Positions 10,338 to 21,369 of a stretch of 64,000 nucleotides of DNA are shown here, one piece after another. The DNA comes from Acanthamoeba sp. SK_2022b (lineage: Eukaryota; Discosea; Longamoebia; Acanthamoebidae): assembly GCA_027943245.1 (NCBI GenBank), contig JANDJZ010000024.1, positions 182,848 through 246,847 on the forward strand, written 5' to 3'. Every line of letters starts with the position of its first letter. Position 1 is the first letter of the stretch. Made by a program: the position numbers and the translations under genes. The notes beneath the pieces are model-generated. The model was not told the DNA's origin. It did no database searches and saw nothing but the letters and a program-made list of their open reading frames with translations.

Positions 10338-10676
10338 GAGATGGGCACAAATTTGAGTGGTAGAAGTTTCCCTCTGGACGGGCGAGGCACCTCACCGAGG
10401 CAAGTCTAGGCACACAGGAGGTCTGTTTTTCTGCGGAGCCTCACGTAGCTAATGCACAGCGGCGTTGCCAGCGTTGCCAGTCAAAGGAATGTCTTTCCTT
10501 TTGCCCTGGCCCTTGATATATATTGACCGCATGGGATTGGCCGGCGGTTAAAGTGCTCAAAGCCGATTCGTTGCGCACGAGCACATATGCCGGCCGCAGC
10601 GATGAAGTAAGTATCCTCTTCTATCCGTCTTCTCACAACGTCTATCCCTTCAAACAACTTTTGATACCCTGACGGA
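10338..10676. promoter_or_regulatory. Divergent promoter region of secreted protein and cyst-wall lectin
   Basis: A 339-nt gap between two opposite start codons. The only clear motif is the TATA-like run at 10515-10523, oriented for the lectin gene. No coding sequence is apparent. Confidence 0.5.
10515..10523 (+). promoter_or_regulatory. TATA-like box upstream of cyst-wall lectin
   Basis: GATATATAT about 155 nt upstream of the lectin ATG in GC-rich surroundings, followed by a short GC-rich stretch that could hold the transcription start. It is a candidate core promoter by sequence only. Confidence 0.45.
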
Positions 10677-11767
10677 ATGATCTCCTCAACGAGACTGCTC
10701 TTCCTCGTGGCCGTGGGCCTGGCTCTATTTGCCGCCTCGGTGTTGGCGGACGACAACTACGACAAGAACAAGAATGATGGCCCCTGTAAGGGTGGCTACT
10801 GGCCCGACGGAAAGGGATGCTGCCCAAAGATCATCCACGGCAAGGCCTACTACCGCGACAGCCACAAGTGCTACCCCAAGGACGTCGGCTGCGGCGTCTA
10901 CTATGCGGACGGTCAGGGGTACAGCTGCCCTCATTTACAGACAAGGTTTATGTGAGTGGGTCTGATGGACAATGACCGCACAGATGTTTCCCCGATGAAA
11001 AGGGTAACTACCTGAAGGCTGGCGAGTGGTGCCCCAAGGACCGCAAGTGCCATGAGCGTTGCATTCGCCCCGAGCACTACACCACCTCGACGGAAGAGTG
11101 CCCCAAGGAGACCACATCAACCAAGAAGCACTACACGACCTCGACTGAGGAGTGCGCCAAGGAGACCACCACCACCAAGAAGTACACCACCACTGAGGAG
11201 TGCCCCAAGGAAACCACCTCCACGAAGAAGCACTATACGACCTCGACCGAGGAGTGCCCAAAGGAGACCACGTCGACTAAGAAGCACACCACTTCGACCG
11301 AGGAGTGCCCCAAGGAGACTACCTCCACCAAGAAGTACTATACCACCACCGAGGAGTGCCCCAAGGAGACCACCTCGACCAAGAAGCACTACACCACCTC
11401 GACCGAGGAGTGCCCCAAGGAGACCACCACCACCCAGAAGCGTACCACCACCGAGAGGCGTACCACACCCCAGCGTACCACAAGCGATGAGTGCAAGACC
11501 ACCTCCGAGAAGCCGTGTGACGACGATCACAAGCAGTGCCCCGGCGGCCAGTGGAAGGACGGCAAGGGCTGCTGTCCGCGCAAGTTCGGCTACCAGTGGT
11601 TCTACAGGGATGGACGCGGCTGCTACCCGATCGAGCTCGACTGCGGTGTCTACTACGCTGACGGCCAGGGCTGCTACCCGGACAAGTACGGCAACTACCT
11701 CAAGGCCGGCGAGTGCTGCCCCGAGAATCGCAAGTGCCACCCCGAGTGCGACGGCGATGACTACTAA
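10677..11767 (+). CDS. Leo-type cyst-wall lectin with Thr/Lys/His spacer, 341 aa
   Basis: Exons 10677-10918 and 10984-11767 total 1026 nt. Residues 1-24 are a signal peptide (LLFLVAVGLALFAASVLA). The first Cys-rich domain runs from CKGGYWPDGKGCCPK through GCGVYYADGQG, across the intron, to CFPDEKGNYLKAGEWC and CIRPEH. The second copy, near residues 270-340, has CPGGQWKDGKGCCPR, DCGVYYADGQGCYPD and YGNYLKAGECCPENRKC. Between them lie about nine repeats built on TTSTEECPKET and STKKHYTT. Two 8-Cys domains with a Thr/Lys/His-rich spacer match the spacer-bearing Leo lectins of the Acanthamoeba cyst wall, which bind cellulose and chitin. No membrane anchor is present. Expression at encystment is inferred. 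It is convergent with the GH5 cellulase, with 233 nt between stops. Confidence 0.88.
11085..11475 (+). repeat. Coding minisatellite in the lectin spacer
   Basis: About nine tandem, imperfect units of 33-48 nt that encode variants of TTSTEECPKETTSTKKHY. Units share GAGTGCCCCAAGGAGAC. Unit number is likely to vary among strains by slippage, changing spacer length without breaking frame. Confidence 0.85.
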
Positions 11768-12000
11768 GCGTAGCAGGAATGCAGTGTATTCCGACGCACC
11801 GCTGCTGTCTGCAGCTTACTCTCCTGTTGTTAATCATTAAACTTTTAATCTCACATAATTGGGAGTCTGTTCATAACCATTAATGCACAGAAGCACTGTG
11901 TGTTAAGTGTGAATTTCAGTTTATGTACGAGTGTTATGATTACAGCGATATCTGCTGACAATCATACAGGGAAGAGGTAGGGAAGAGAAGAATGGGTGCT

Positions 12001-13907
12001 TCAGGCCCAAGGCGCGTTGATGGTCTGCGCAGCGCCGCCGTTGACCACGAAGGTGAGGGAGGACTTGCAGGCGTGGCCGTTGGTGGACACAAAAGTCCAC
12101 ATGTGGGGCATCCAGGCCGGTGTCATCTCCACCATGCCCTGGCCGTTGCCACAGTCGATCGAGACAGACTCAGAGCCGGGGATCGTCACAGCCATCCACC
12201 ACGCGCTCGTGCCACTGATTTCGCATGTACGAAGGAGCACCGATCAGAACGACACACACGAGTTAAGACTGACCAAAGTGAGGCAAGGCGTACATGTAAA
12301 AGTCAAATCCGTCAGTCGTGGGCGGAGTGGATGGAGCAGCGGGCGACGAGGAGGCCGAGGGCTGAGGAGCAGCCGGAGAAGATGAGGCCGAAGGCCTGGG
12401 CGCAGCGGGCGAAGAGGAAGCCGAGGGCTGAGGAGCAGCCGGGGAAGCCGAGACCGAAGCCTGAGGCGCCGCGGGAGACGAGGAGGCAGAGGGCTTGGGC
12501 GCGGCCGGGGAAGACGAGGCCGAGGGCTTGGGCGCCGCGGGCGAGGACGAAGCCGAGGGCTTGGGCGACGAGGACTGCGATGGCTTGGGCGACGTCGAGG
12601 GCGAAGGGGCCGCCGGGGAGGCCGAGGGCGCGGTCTCACTGCCGCCGTTGACACACACCTGACCCTGGCCATTGACCGAGAACTTGGTGGGCGACGACAC
12701 GAGCGAGGACAGCATCGTCAGCTTGCCGCTCTCGGGGGTGCGCCAGTCATCCAAAAGCAGGCCGCCGGTGTCGCCCGAGTTGGGGTTCAGGGCCCAGAAG
12801 AACTGGTCAGTGGCGTCCTTGGCCAGCAGGTAATCCTTCATCTTGTTCATCCACTGAGCATCCTTGCCGGTGTAGGGACCGCCCCACTCGCCGATCACCA
12901 TGGCGCGGCCAGTGGTCGACCCGACAAAGCCAAAGTGAGCGTCCCAGATGGCGGGCATGTTGTCGGGGAAGTTGCCGACGTTGAAGTAGGGCTGGCCGTA
13001 GACGTTGGGGCCGTAGACGTGAGGGCTGTAGACCAGCTTGTAGGGGTGGTCGAGGTCGACGGGGTGAGTCTTGGCTCCGATGAGGTTCTCGCCCCAGAAG
13101 CAGGGCTCGGCCGAGGGCGGCGAGTTGGTGACGCCCTCAACGAACATGAGGAAGCGCGGGCTCACGCTGCTGGCGATGGCGTTGGCCATACGGGCGGATC
13201 CCAGATTCCAATCGGTGTTGGGGTTGCCCGTGCCCCAGGTGGCCGCGTGCGGCTCGTTCTTGAGGTCGGCCGCGATGACGTTCCACTGGTTGGCGTAGCG
13301 CTGGAGGATCTTGGTCCAGCCTTGGATGACCTTGGACTCGGGGTTGGCATCGTTGTACCACATGCTGTCCGACTGGAACGAGTCGGGCTGGAACGAGTGC
13401 AGGTCGAGCATGATCACGATGCCGCGCGACGCGGCGCCCTGGATGATCTTGTCCATGACCTGCAGCGACGACAGGCCCTGGAGCTCGCTGTTGACGCCGT
13501 AGTTGACGCCATTGGGCTGGCCATCGTTGAGGGCCAACTGCAGCTGGAAGGGCATCTGTTGTGTGGAGGAGATGTTGCTGTCAACCACCCGGTTGAATGA
13601 CCGCGCATGAACTTGGGGAGGAGGTTACCCGAATTGCGTTGAAGCCGTTGGCGACGAGGAAGTCGAGGAGAGACGTGTAGGACACGGACCACAGGCCATG
13701 GGCGACATAGGCCGAGGTCTCGAAGCCGAACCACGAAGCGCCCTTCAGCCTGAAGCGCTCGCCGTTTACCCACAGCCCTGCGCGCTCGGAAGTGAAGTTG
13801 AGCGCGGTGGGGGCGTAACAGCCCTGGCCCACGGTGGGCGCGCTCATGAAGACGACAGCGGCGAAAGCAAGGGCACAGGCCCACATCAACCAAGCTTGAC
13901 CGTTCAT
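12001..13907 (-). CDS. Secreted GH5 endoglucanase with Ser/Pro linker and C-terminal domain, 584 aa
   Basis: Exons 13907-13629, 13555-12294 and 12214-12001 total 1755 nt. There is a signal peptide at residues 1-28 (LMWACALAFAAVVFMSAPTVG). The GH5 barrel starts with RLKGASWFGFET. The acid/base Glu is in DLKNEPH near residue 194 and the nucleophile Glu in VIGEWGGPYTG near residue 315; both catalytic residues are intact. A linker of tandem PKPSASSSPAA units follows at about residues 395-515. The last about 75 residues (GTSAWWMAVTIPGSESVSID...FVVNGG) look like a small beta-sandwich that may bind carbohydrate. Likely role: secreted cellulose hydrolysis, either feeding or cyst-wall remodelling/excystment. 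The first intron (13628-13556) must splice exactly to join NAIR to MPFQLQ. Confidence 0.9.
12330..12630 (-). repeat. Coding minisatellite in the cellulase linker
   Basis: About eight imperfect tandem units encoding PKPSASSSPAA and APQPSASSSPA variants. GC-rich, in frame, and likely to vary in number. It is the probable O-glycosylated hinge between catalytic and C-terminal domains. Confidence 0.85.
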
Positions 13908-14495
13908 ACCGTAAGTCTGTGCATAGTACAAGGTGTGTCAGTCATAATGCTTGTGTGTTGATCAAGCATTGACTCAAGTGCAAGCGAGCGGCCAGTACCA
14001 GTATAATGAACAGTCCAAGAGTGTTTTGGTTGTGGTGTTGTTGTTGGTACTCGAGAGTTGGGGAGTAGTGACGATCAAGGCCCAGTCTGGCCCTATTTAT
14101 CTTGTGGCGGAGTGACTGAACGTGACTCCGTCGGCCCCGAGGACCTTCGTGCTATGCGACACGCTGGCGTCCCGACGAACTGCACCCACCCGTAGGAGTT
14201 TGACACCGGTGCCCACCAAGAGCTCGGTGGGTAAGGCCCGATTCCACAGTCACATACCTCAAACATTGCGTAAAAAGGACAGACCCTAACTCCTGGTTGA
14301 GTTCCATTGGTCGTACGGGCAGGAACTCCGAAATCTTCTTTCGGCCTGGTGCTCTACTGGTCCGGGCGAATTGGCAAGCGGAGTTCCGTGTCATCGCCCC
14401 ACCTTGCCCGGGAAAAAGCTGCGCGGCAAAGGGAGAGGCTTCATTTCAGGCCTCGGTGGGGCCACCTGCCATGAGAGAGGCCACGACTGCGCATC
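13908..14495. other. Intergenic region upstream of the cellulase
   Basis: 588 nt between the cellulase ATG and the stop of the next minus-strand gene. A TATA-like run at 14094-14100 lies about 190 nt upstream of the ATG. An antisense frame at 14152-14394 has no recognisable family and no codon bias. No tRNA or rRNA signature was found. Confidence 0.5.
14094..14100 (-). promoter_or_regulatory. TATA-like box upstream of the cellulase
   Basis: ATAAATA on the minus strand in GC-rich sequence, about 190 nt from the start codon. A sequence-only candidate. The convergent cyst-wall lectin also has an AT-rich box about 155 nt upstream. Confidence 0.4.
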
Positions 14496-15161
14496 TCAAC
14501 AGAAGTGGGAGAAGTCGAAACGGCGCACATAGCCGTCCCGCGACCCCGTCACCAGATGCGGACCCCAAGCTCGCGCGCACCTTGGGGGCATAAAGGCAAG
14601 TATGCGCACAGGTAAGCAACATTGGATGTGAGGAGTGAAGGAGACTGTCGGGCGCGTGGTACCAGACTTCCTCGTTCGGATGGCACACGTCGATGGTGTA
14701 CAAGCACTTGTCCAGCTTGCGCCTAACGGTGTGATTGGGCCGTGGGTCAGTTATGCAGGCGGAGGGGTGTGCACACACACCGAGGAGAAGCCGAGAGTAC
14801 TGGTCCCAGATCCACAGCTGGTGTCCCATGCCGGCAATGAGCTTCCAGTCGTCGCTGTCGAGCGTGGAGATGTAGAATCCCTTGTTCGACTCTGGGCGCT
14901 GCTGCGTCCTGCGACCATTTACTCAAAGGTAAGCAGCCAAAGGCAAAAAATGGCGGAAAATGCGCGCACATGTCGTAGTCAGCCAGTCGTCGAGTGATGT
15001 CCTTCCACTCATAGGCAGCCACGGCCGAGGAGGGAGGCGCTCCCTTGGCTCGCGCCGACGGACGAGCCGCTGTTCTCAGATCCCACAGCTTGACCGTACA
15101 ATCGAACCCGCCCGAGAAAAGCAGATGCGGGTCTGCTCACAACACACAAGCACACAAGCGT

Positions 15162-15192
<31 letters not shown>

Positions 15193-17144
15193 CAGCATAG
15201 AAGACAGCCACAAGAATCGGCACACAAGTTGAACTGAGTATCCGCGCACTTGATTCCGAAGAGCTGAGGCACACGACGTCCGACGCGTGGTAGAACGCCT
15301 GCGGCTCGCCTTTATGCGCGATCCAGGCGTGGTCTTCGTCGTCGTCATCGTCTGTGGTGGAAACGGAAGAGAGGAGTTCGGTGCGCCACAGCGCGATCAT
15401 GCCATCATAGGAGGCGCTCACGAGCAGCTCGCCGTCGCTCCATTTGGGGAAGTGGACGACTCTCGTCCGCTTCGTGTGCGCGTGAACCAGCTGCAATTTC
15501 CGCCAGCGCGGGGTGGGCGACGCCGGAGCGGGCGGGCCCGACGGGTGGTCCGCTGACGTCGTTCGCGACGGGTACAAAGACGATGGTGGCGATGATGCCG
15601 ACGACAACGACGGAGGGATGAAAGACAGGGGAGAGGTGGTGAAGAACGAAGGCGGGAAGAGGCTCAATGAAGAGGGAGGCGATGCTGAGATCAAATCAAG
15701 TGGCGGTGGGGAGGAGTGGGAGGAGAACAGCTCCTCCTCCTCCATCACCGCCCTCTGCGCGCCTTCCCCCTCTCGCACACTAGGCCACCCGCTCCTCGGA
15801 CACTTTTCCTCCTCGCTCTTCGTCCACACCACCAGGTGGCCCTGCTCCGTTCCTGTGTGTCGTGTGTTGTGTCGAGAGTGGGCATGCGGCTCGGCGAGTG
15901 AAGAGTAGGAGAGGGGAGCAGGGCGGGCCTGACACCTGCGGCGATGAAGCGGCAGTGCTTGTCGATGTCGGCAAAGACGAACCGCGAGCCGTCCATACAG
16001 AGCGTCTTATGAAGCGTGCCTGACTCCAGGTCCCACAGCGCGATCGACTGGCCGCTGCACGACAGGAACTGGCCTGCGGACAGCGCGGTCAGCGGTCTTT
16101 TACGCACGCGTCGCAGTGAGGCAGGTTCGCACGACAACGAGTCCCTCACTCGGGGCGAGGCATACCATCGACGATCCTGATGCTCAGCACGCCGTCAAGG
16201 TGCGCGTCGGGTATGTGCTTGATGGGCTCCAGGAAATACGGCGAGTCTTCGGTGCCCAGTGTGGCCTTGGCTTCCAGGTCGTAGATCTTTTGAGAGGGGA
16301 GGCGGCGCGTGCCCACAAACAAACGAAGAGTTTCAACGCGGGTCAACAAATGGATCAACGGATGTCTGGGCGGTCCTACCTTCAGTCCAAGGCCCCAACC
16401 GCCGCTGACCACGTGTTTCCCACTGACGTCGAGATATTCGCATCCGTCGGGGTGATGCGGCCGGCCTGTCGATTTATGGTCAAGGGAGATGGGGTTTTGG
16501 GGGGGGGGGGTGCTCAGGGCTCAACTCACACTCGAAAGCCACCCTTGCACCTCTCTCGTATTTTGATCAAAACGTACACAAGGCCATCGCAGTTGTTTGG
16601 CTGTCGACGGTGCGATACCGGCCGGTGGCCCAGTTGTGCTCCTCGGCTCGGAGCCGGCGGTACCAGTGCTTCCATCTTCGCTGAGTGGCCTTGTCCTCCT
16701 CTGAGGGTGGCGACAAGGTTGGCGCGGGCGCCGGATGGAGGGCAGAAGGCAAGAGATGAGGCGAGGTGTGGTGAAGCAGGAGCAGCCCCATGGGGTCGCT
16801 ACTCCGTGCGGCCTCGGCCTCGGCCTCGGCTTGGATGACTTGCCGCACGCGGGCGGGCGATCGACAGTCGGCCAACATCAACCGACGCCACAGCGACGCC
16901 TCGCCGGCCAGCCGTTGCCATTGCTTACACACGCCCTCGACGGATCTGAAGAAGAGAAGAGATACAAGTCAACTATTACGACGTCAACATCCTGTCAAGC
17001 AGCGCGTGCGCTACAATCTTCCTCTGTTACACTCGCTGCTGGATGCGGACAGAGCACCGCTGAGGGCGGCACGTACCGGCACAGGTCGGGGACAGAGAGA
17101 AAGGAAAAGACATGGACGTGCAGCTCATCCGGCAGCTCCTCCAT
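14496..17144 (-). CDS. F-box / WD40-repeat protein
   Basis: The start at 17144 reads MEELPDELHVHVFSFLSVPD, then splices to RSVEGVCKQWQRLAGEASLW: a complete F-box for SKP1 binding. An Ala/Glu-rich linker follows (QAEAEAEAARSSD). WD40 blades follow: GCEYLDVSGKHVVSGGWGLG, KIYDLEAKATL, LSCSGQSIALWDLESGTL, LLVSASYDGMIALWRTELL, LLFSGGFDCTVKLWDLRT, LIAGMGHQLWIWDQYSR and LVTGSRDGYVRRFDFSHFC at the stop. A long Ser/Pro-rich insertion (about 15530-15800) splits one blade pair. The product should be a substrate-recognition subunit of an SCF ubiquitin ligase; the substrate is unknown. A (CA)n tract sits in the intron before the LLFSGGFD blade. It is divergent from the ABCG gene (309 nt). Confidence 0.82.
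15162..15188 (+). repeat. (AC)13 microsatellite
   Basis: Perfect AC tract in an intron of the F-box/WD40 gene; TG on that gene's sense strand. Confidence 0.95.
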
Positions 17145-17453
17145 GACTCTCTTGTTCTTTGCTTCGGCGAGCTCGATCGGTTTGCTATCGTCTCAGCCCG
17201 TGGCGGGAGTGGCCAGTCGCTACGGGCCCTTACTAACAATTGCGTGGCGCATGCTCAGTGGGTAAAAGCAAAGCGAACTGGGGGTTGCGCGGCCGTAAGT
17301 TGGGCGAAAATAGAATATCTCCGTTTTAATAATTAACGCAGCGATTATCCACGTCAGCATTTCTCATTGATTTTCTATATATTTTTTTGATGTGTGGCTT
17401 TTGTTTACCTTGCCTTTGAGGAACCGGAGCAGAGAACACCACTGAACGAGAAG
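17145..17453. promoter_or_regulatory. Divergent promoter, F-box/WD40 and ABCG genes
   Basis: 309 nt between opposite start codons, turning AT-rich from about 17308 to 17400 on the ABCG side. No clear TATA box. An in-frame extension of the ABCG gene begins only with GTG at 17394, so ATG 17454 was preferred. Confidence 0.5.
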
Positions 17454-18363
17454 ATGCAACGGACCACTGCCTCTGCCAAAGATGAGGAGGCCTCTGGCCT
17501 TCTCGAGGGACGCTCTTCCAAGCCCGTCCGAGGAGCGCGGCACAACAACGGCTCAACTGCAACTTATGAGGAAGGGAAGCTTGGGTTCCCGCGGGTGACC
17601 CTCAGTTGGGAGGGTCTGCGCTATGCCATCCCGACGCCTCTCCCGCTCCACCAGCGTCTCGCCTGGTGGCGCTCATCGGCTGCAGCCGCCGCACCTCCGG
17701 GTCTGGACGCCACCTACAGTGACGTAGAGGGCGGTCATTCTACTGGTGGCGCTGCCCACGAAAAGGAGCTGTTGCGCGGCGTCGAAGGCATCGTCCATCC
17801 CGGCGAACTCTGCGCCATCATGGGCGCCTCTGGTTCCTGTCCTCTTCTTGCAGACACCGGCGGAGAGTTTCTGATTGGCCAAAAAGGCGGGAGGGCTGCG
17901 CATGTCTCACATTCTTGGCTCTCCCTCAGGTGCTGGCAAGACCACACTCCTCGACGTGCTGGCCTCCCGTGGCGTTCGCGGTACGCGGCCACATCGGCCT
18001 TGTGCGGAGTCATTGATTTGTTTTCTAATGTATTCATGAACTGCAGGACGGCTGAGTGGTGAGGTGCGGCTTAATGGACAGCCCGTGAAGAAGCAGAGCT
18101 ACTTTCGTCGCATCTCCGGCTACGTTATGCAGGACAACCTCATGCTCGACACTCTGACGGTATGCGCCATGACTTGGCCCACACCATGGTGGTAGTTAGC
18201 AGCTCAGCAAGGTCGCGGTGCTTCTTGGGATCGCCCGTGTGTGGTGACGAGCAGGTGAGAGAGACGCTGTCCTTTGCGGCGAGGCTGAAGCTACCCAGCC
18301 GCATGACCTCGGAGCAGAAGGAGCGCCGAGTAGATGAGGTCAGTATCTTGTACAACGCATTCA

Positions 18364-18397
<34 letters not shown>

Positions 18398-18933
18398 TCA
18401 CACACACAAGCGAGCCGAGCTCACACGGTGTGTACCGCACGCGCAGGTGATGAGAGAGCTCGGGCTGGAACACATCTCCAGCTCCAAAGTGGGCAGCGCA
18501 GCCAACCGAGGCATCTCCGGTGGCGAGCTGAAGCGGGTTGCCATTGCGCTCGAACTCGTGTCGTCGCCCTCGCTCCTCTTCCTGGTTCGTTCCGTGCTAC
18601 AATGCCCGGGCACGGTTGGCGGTGGTCGTAGTTCTCACTGGGGCTCCACTCCTTGCATGTCGTAGGACGAACCCACGTCGGGCCTGGATAGCCATGGCGC
18701 GACCAGCCTGGTGCTGATGCTCAAGGTAAGCCAGGCCCAGGCAGTCTCGGCGCTTCTAGCGCACGCGTGTAGTGCTCACGCTTCGATTGGGGAACCGAGC
18801 AGAGATTGGCCGCGCGATCGCAGCGCACGGTGATCTGCACGATCCACCAGCCATCGTCGCACATGTTCCGCGCCTTTGACAAGCTCATGCTGCTCGCCCA
18901 AGGCCGCGTCCTCTATTTTGGCAAGGTGCCCGA

Positions 18934-19001
<68 letters not shown>

Positions 19002-21018
19002 CGCACATGCATCGATCAATCTCACTTCTTTGCACTTGGTGGGTATTGTGGGAGCAGGCGTCCCACGTAGTGGACTATTTTGAGAATCTCAGCATCAGAC
19101 CACCGCCGCACACGAACCCTGCCGACTTCATTCTCGACATTGCCTTCCACGCGCGCAGGAAGGACCTCATCGCGGGCAACCAGCACGACCCCCACCACTA
19201 CGACTACGCCCCCACCCAGCCCGCGAGTAACGGCGACGTCGAGGACGGTAGCAGCAGCGCAGCCGACTCCAGGTCGCCCAGCCCGCGCCGGACCGGCGAC
19301 GCCGAGGACGAGATCGCGGGTATACGCTCGGCCCACCTCCCTCCCTCTCTCTATCTCTCTCTCTCTCTCTCTTGGTTTCGGGTAGACCGGACACGACCGC
19401 CGCCCAGCGTTGCCTTGCAATGCAGGCTAACCCTGTGCGTGTGCGTGAATTGCGCAGAGGGCTACCTGCAAGGCGACGGGTATGGGTCTACTATGCAGGC
19501 CGGAGAAGGCGACGAAGGCTTCCTTATCTCGACTGACGAGGTACTTCCCTCACTGAGCAGGTCCGTCGCTCCAAGAATGCCAGCGGACGCTTGACCGGTT
19601 GCTGTGTGGGCGTTTTATTATTATTATCATTACTTTATCATTATTTATTTCTCTAGGAGGAGCGCCGATATGAAGAGGTGGTGCCCTCCACAGACCAGTT
19701 GGCCGACATCTACCTCAAGTCGACCGCGTACGAGAGTCTCGCCAAGGACCTGGCCCGCGAACATACCGACAGCCGACGCGAGTTCTACGTATATCCGTGG
19801 CGCCGCTGTTTTTAATTGTTTTTATTGATTGATTTATTTGTGTCTCCATCTCTGACGTGAACGTGTGTCCACCGCTTCTGTCCGCGCATCTACAGGAGAG
19901 GCAAAACCTGGACAAGATCGAAAAGTATGGCGTTTCCATATTCGTTCAGATGTGGGTCCTCTTGCTCAGGTACTGGACTCCAAACAAACCAATGAACATG
20001 GCACACGGTCTGATCCACGCTTGGTTCGATTTAGGGAGGTGCTGTTCATGGTTCGGCATTCCGACTTGTTCTACGCGCGCTTCGGACAGCAGATAGTCAT
20101 GGGCCTCCTCGTGGGTTTGTTTTCCCGAGATTCACGCGCAAACATCACACGACGCTCATCGAAGGGGTGGCTTGACTGGGATCGAGTGCAGGGTCCATTT
20201 GGTTCCAGATCTCTGAGAACGAGCTGTACGTGCAGAACACGCTTGGCGTGCTCTTCATGACGGTGGCTCTCCTCGCCTTTGTCTCCTTCAGCAGCGTGCC
20301 CCACTACATCGAACAGCGCTCCATTTACAACAGGTGGGTCCCCCCCCCTCTACCGCGCTGCTCGCTCGCTATTCGCTCCGTTAGAGTGTCGCGTGAGCGT
20401 GAGCTTGGCTAAAACGATTATCTCGCTTGACACAGAGAGCGCGCAGCCGGAATGTATCATGCCTTCTCCTACTTCATCTCCAAGACGGTGGTCGGCTTCA
20501 CACTCCTTGCCATGCTCGTTTGTGTCGGTACGCCGCTCCCCCCACTTTTCCCTCTCATTATCCTGCAGACAAGGACTACCACTCACCAATCACACATCAT
20601 ACATTCAATGCACACGCACAGAGTGTTCTATAATATATTGGATGGTTGGACTTCGCGATGACCAGTTCTACCACTTCGCCTTCTTCGTTTTCATTGTCCT
20701 GCTCACGTCCTGGGCTGGCGAGGTAAAACTCTCGCCCCCTGCTTTCGTGCTGCGTTTGCTCAACCATCGCCGACTCACCTCCTTCGTGCAACTGCAGGCG
20801 TTGATCTTCGCGGTCTGCAACCTGGCGGGAAGCGTGCAGGTGGCGCAAGTGATCACGGCCCTGTGTTTGGGCTTCTTCTTCATCTTTGCTGGCTTCTACA
20901 TCAACGCCAACTCCATTCCAGACTACTACATCTGGGCCAAATACAGCTCCTTCATCAAGGTACACACTTGCATACCCTTCTTTTACTTTGCCTTGCCACG
21001 TTCTCTCTCCTTTGTCTC

Positions 21019-21080
<62 letters not shown>

Positions 21081-21322
21081 CTCCCCGAATGTGTGGCTCA
21101 CCTCTCGCGTTGGTGGCGTGCGATCAGTATGGGTTCGAGGCGCTGGTGTACAACGAGTTCGTGGACCGAGTGGTGGGCGGCGTCCCGGGCAAGGCCATCA
21201 TCGATCAGTCCACGGAGGGCCTCAGCGTGTGGACCGATGTGGGCGTGCTGGGCGGCATGACCGGCTTCTACCTCCTGGTGGCCTATCTCGCCCTCCAGTT
21301 CCTACACAAGGAGAAGAGGTAA
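17454..21322 (+). CDS. ABCG-family half-transporter (White/Scarlet type)
   Basis: The ATG at 17454 opens a soluble N-terminus. The nucleotide-binding domain has Walker A GASGAGKTTLLD (split by the intron 17833-17929), Q-loop VMQDNL, signature ISGGELKRVAIALEL, Walker B LLFLDEPTSGLDS, and switch His in VICTIHQPSSH. A long acidic/Ser linker follows. The membrane domain has WVLLLRREVLFMVRHSDLFY, IVMGLLVGSIWFQI, VLFMTVALLAFVSFSSVPHY, RERAAGMYHAFSYFISK, VIVLLTSW-type helices and a final GGMTGFYLLVAYLALQFL. Domain order NBD then TMD and six predicted helices fit an ABCG half-transporter that dimerises to export lipids or small molecules. At least eleven introns, three with (CA)n tracts. The stop lies 48 nt from the convergent Gag-like ORF. 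Confidence 0.9.
18374..18409 (+). repeat. (AC)n microsatellite, interrupted
   Basis: AC repeats with one CT interruption near 18398, in an ABCG intron just before the exon encoding VMRELGLEHISSSK. Confidence 0.93.
18935..18997 (+). repeat. (CA)31 microsatellite
   Basis: Perfect CA tract in an ABCG intron, beginning about 9 nt after the donor that follows GRVLYFGK. Confidence 0.96.
21021..21077 (+). repeat. (CA)28 microsatellite
   Basis: Perfect CA tract in the last long ABCG intron, between exons ending YSSFIK and starting YGFEALVYN. Confidence 0.96.
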
Positions 21323-21369
21323 AACACGACTACGAGTTCTCTTGTGTGTGTTTGTGATCAATCGAGTGC

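Noticed and set aside
11117..11740. 207-codon Gly/Leu/Ala-rich antisense frame opposite the cyst-wall lectin
   Set aside because: It is the complement of the lectin's coding minisatellite; its repeated GGLLGALLG pattern reflects the sense repeats.
12935..13600. 221-codon antisense frame opposite the cellulase
   Set aside because: GC-ending codons on the minus strand keep the complementary frame open; it has no family, while the sense strand has intact GH5 catalytic residues.
14152..14394. 80-codon minus-strand frame upstream of the cellulase, considered as a gene or RNA remnant
   Set aside because: No family, no conserved RNA folds (A/B boxes, 5S core) and no splice context.
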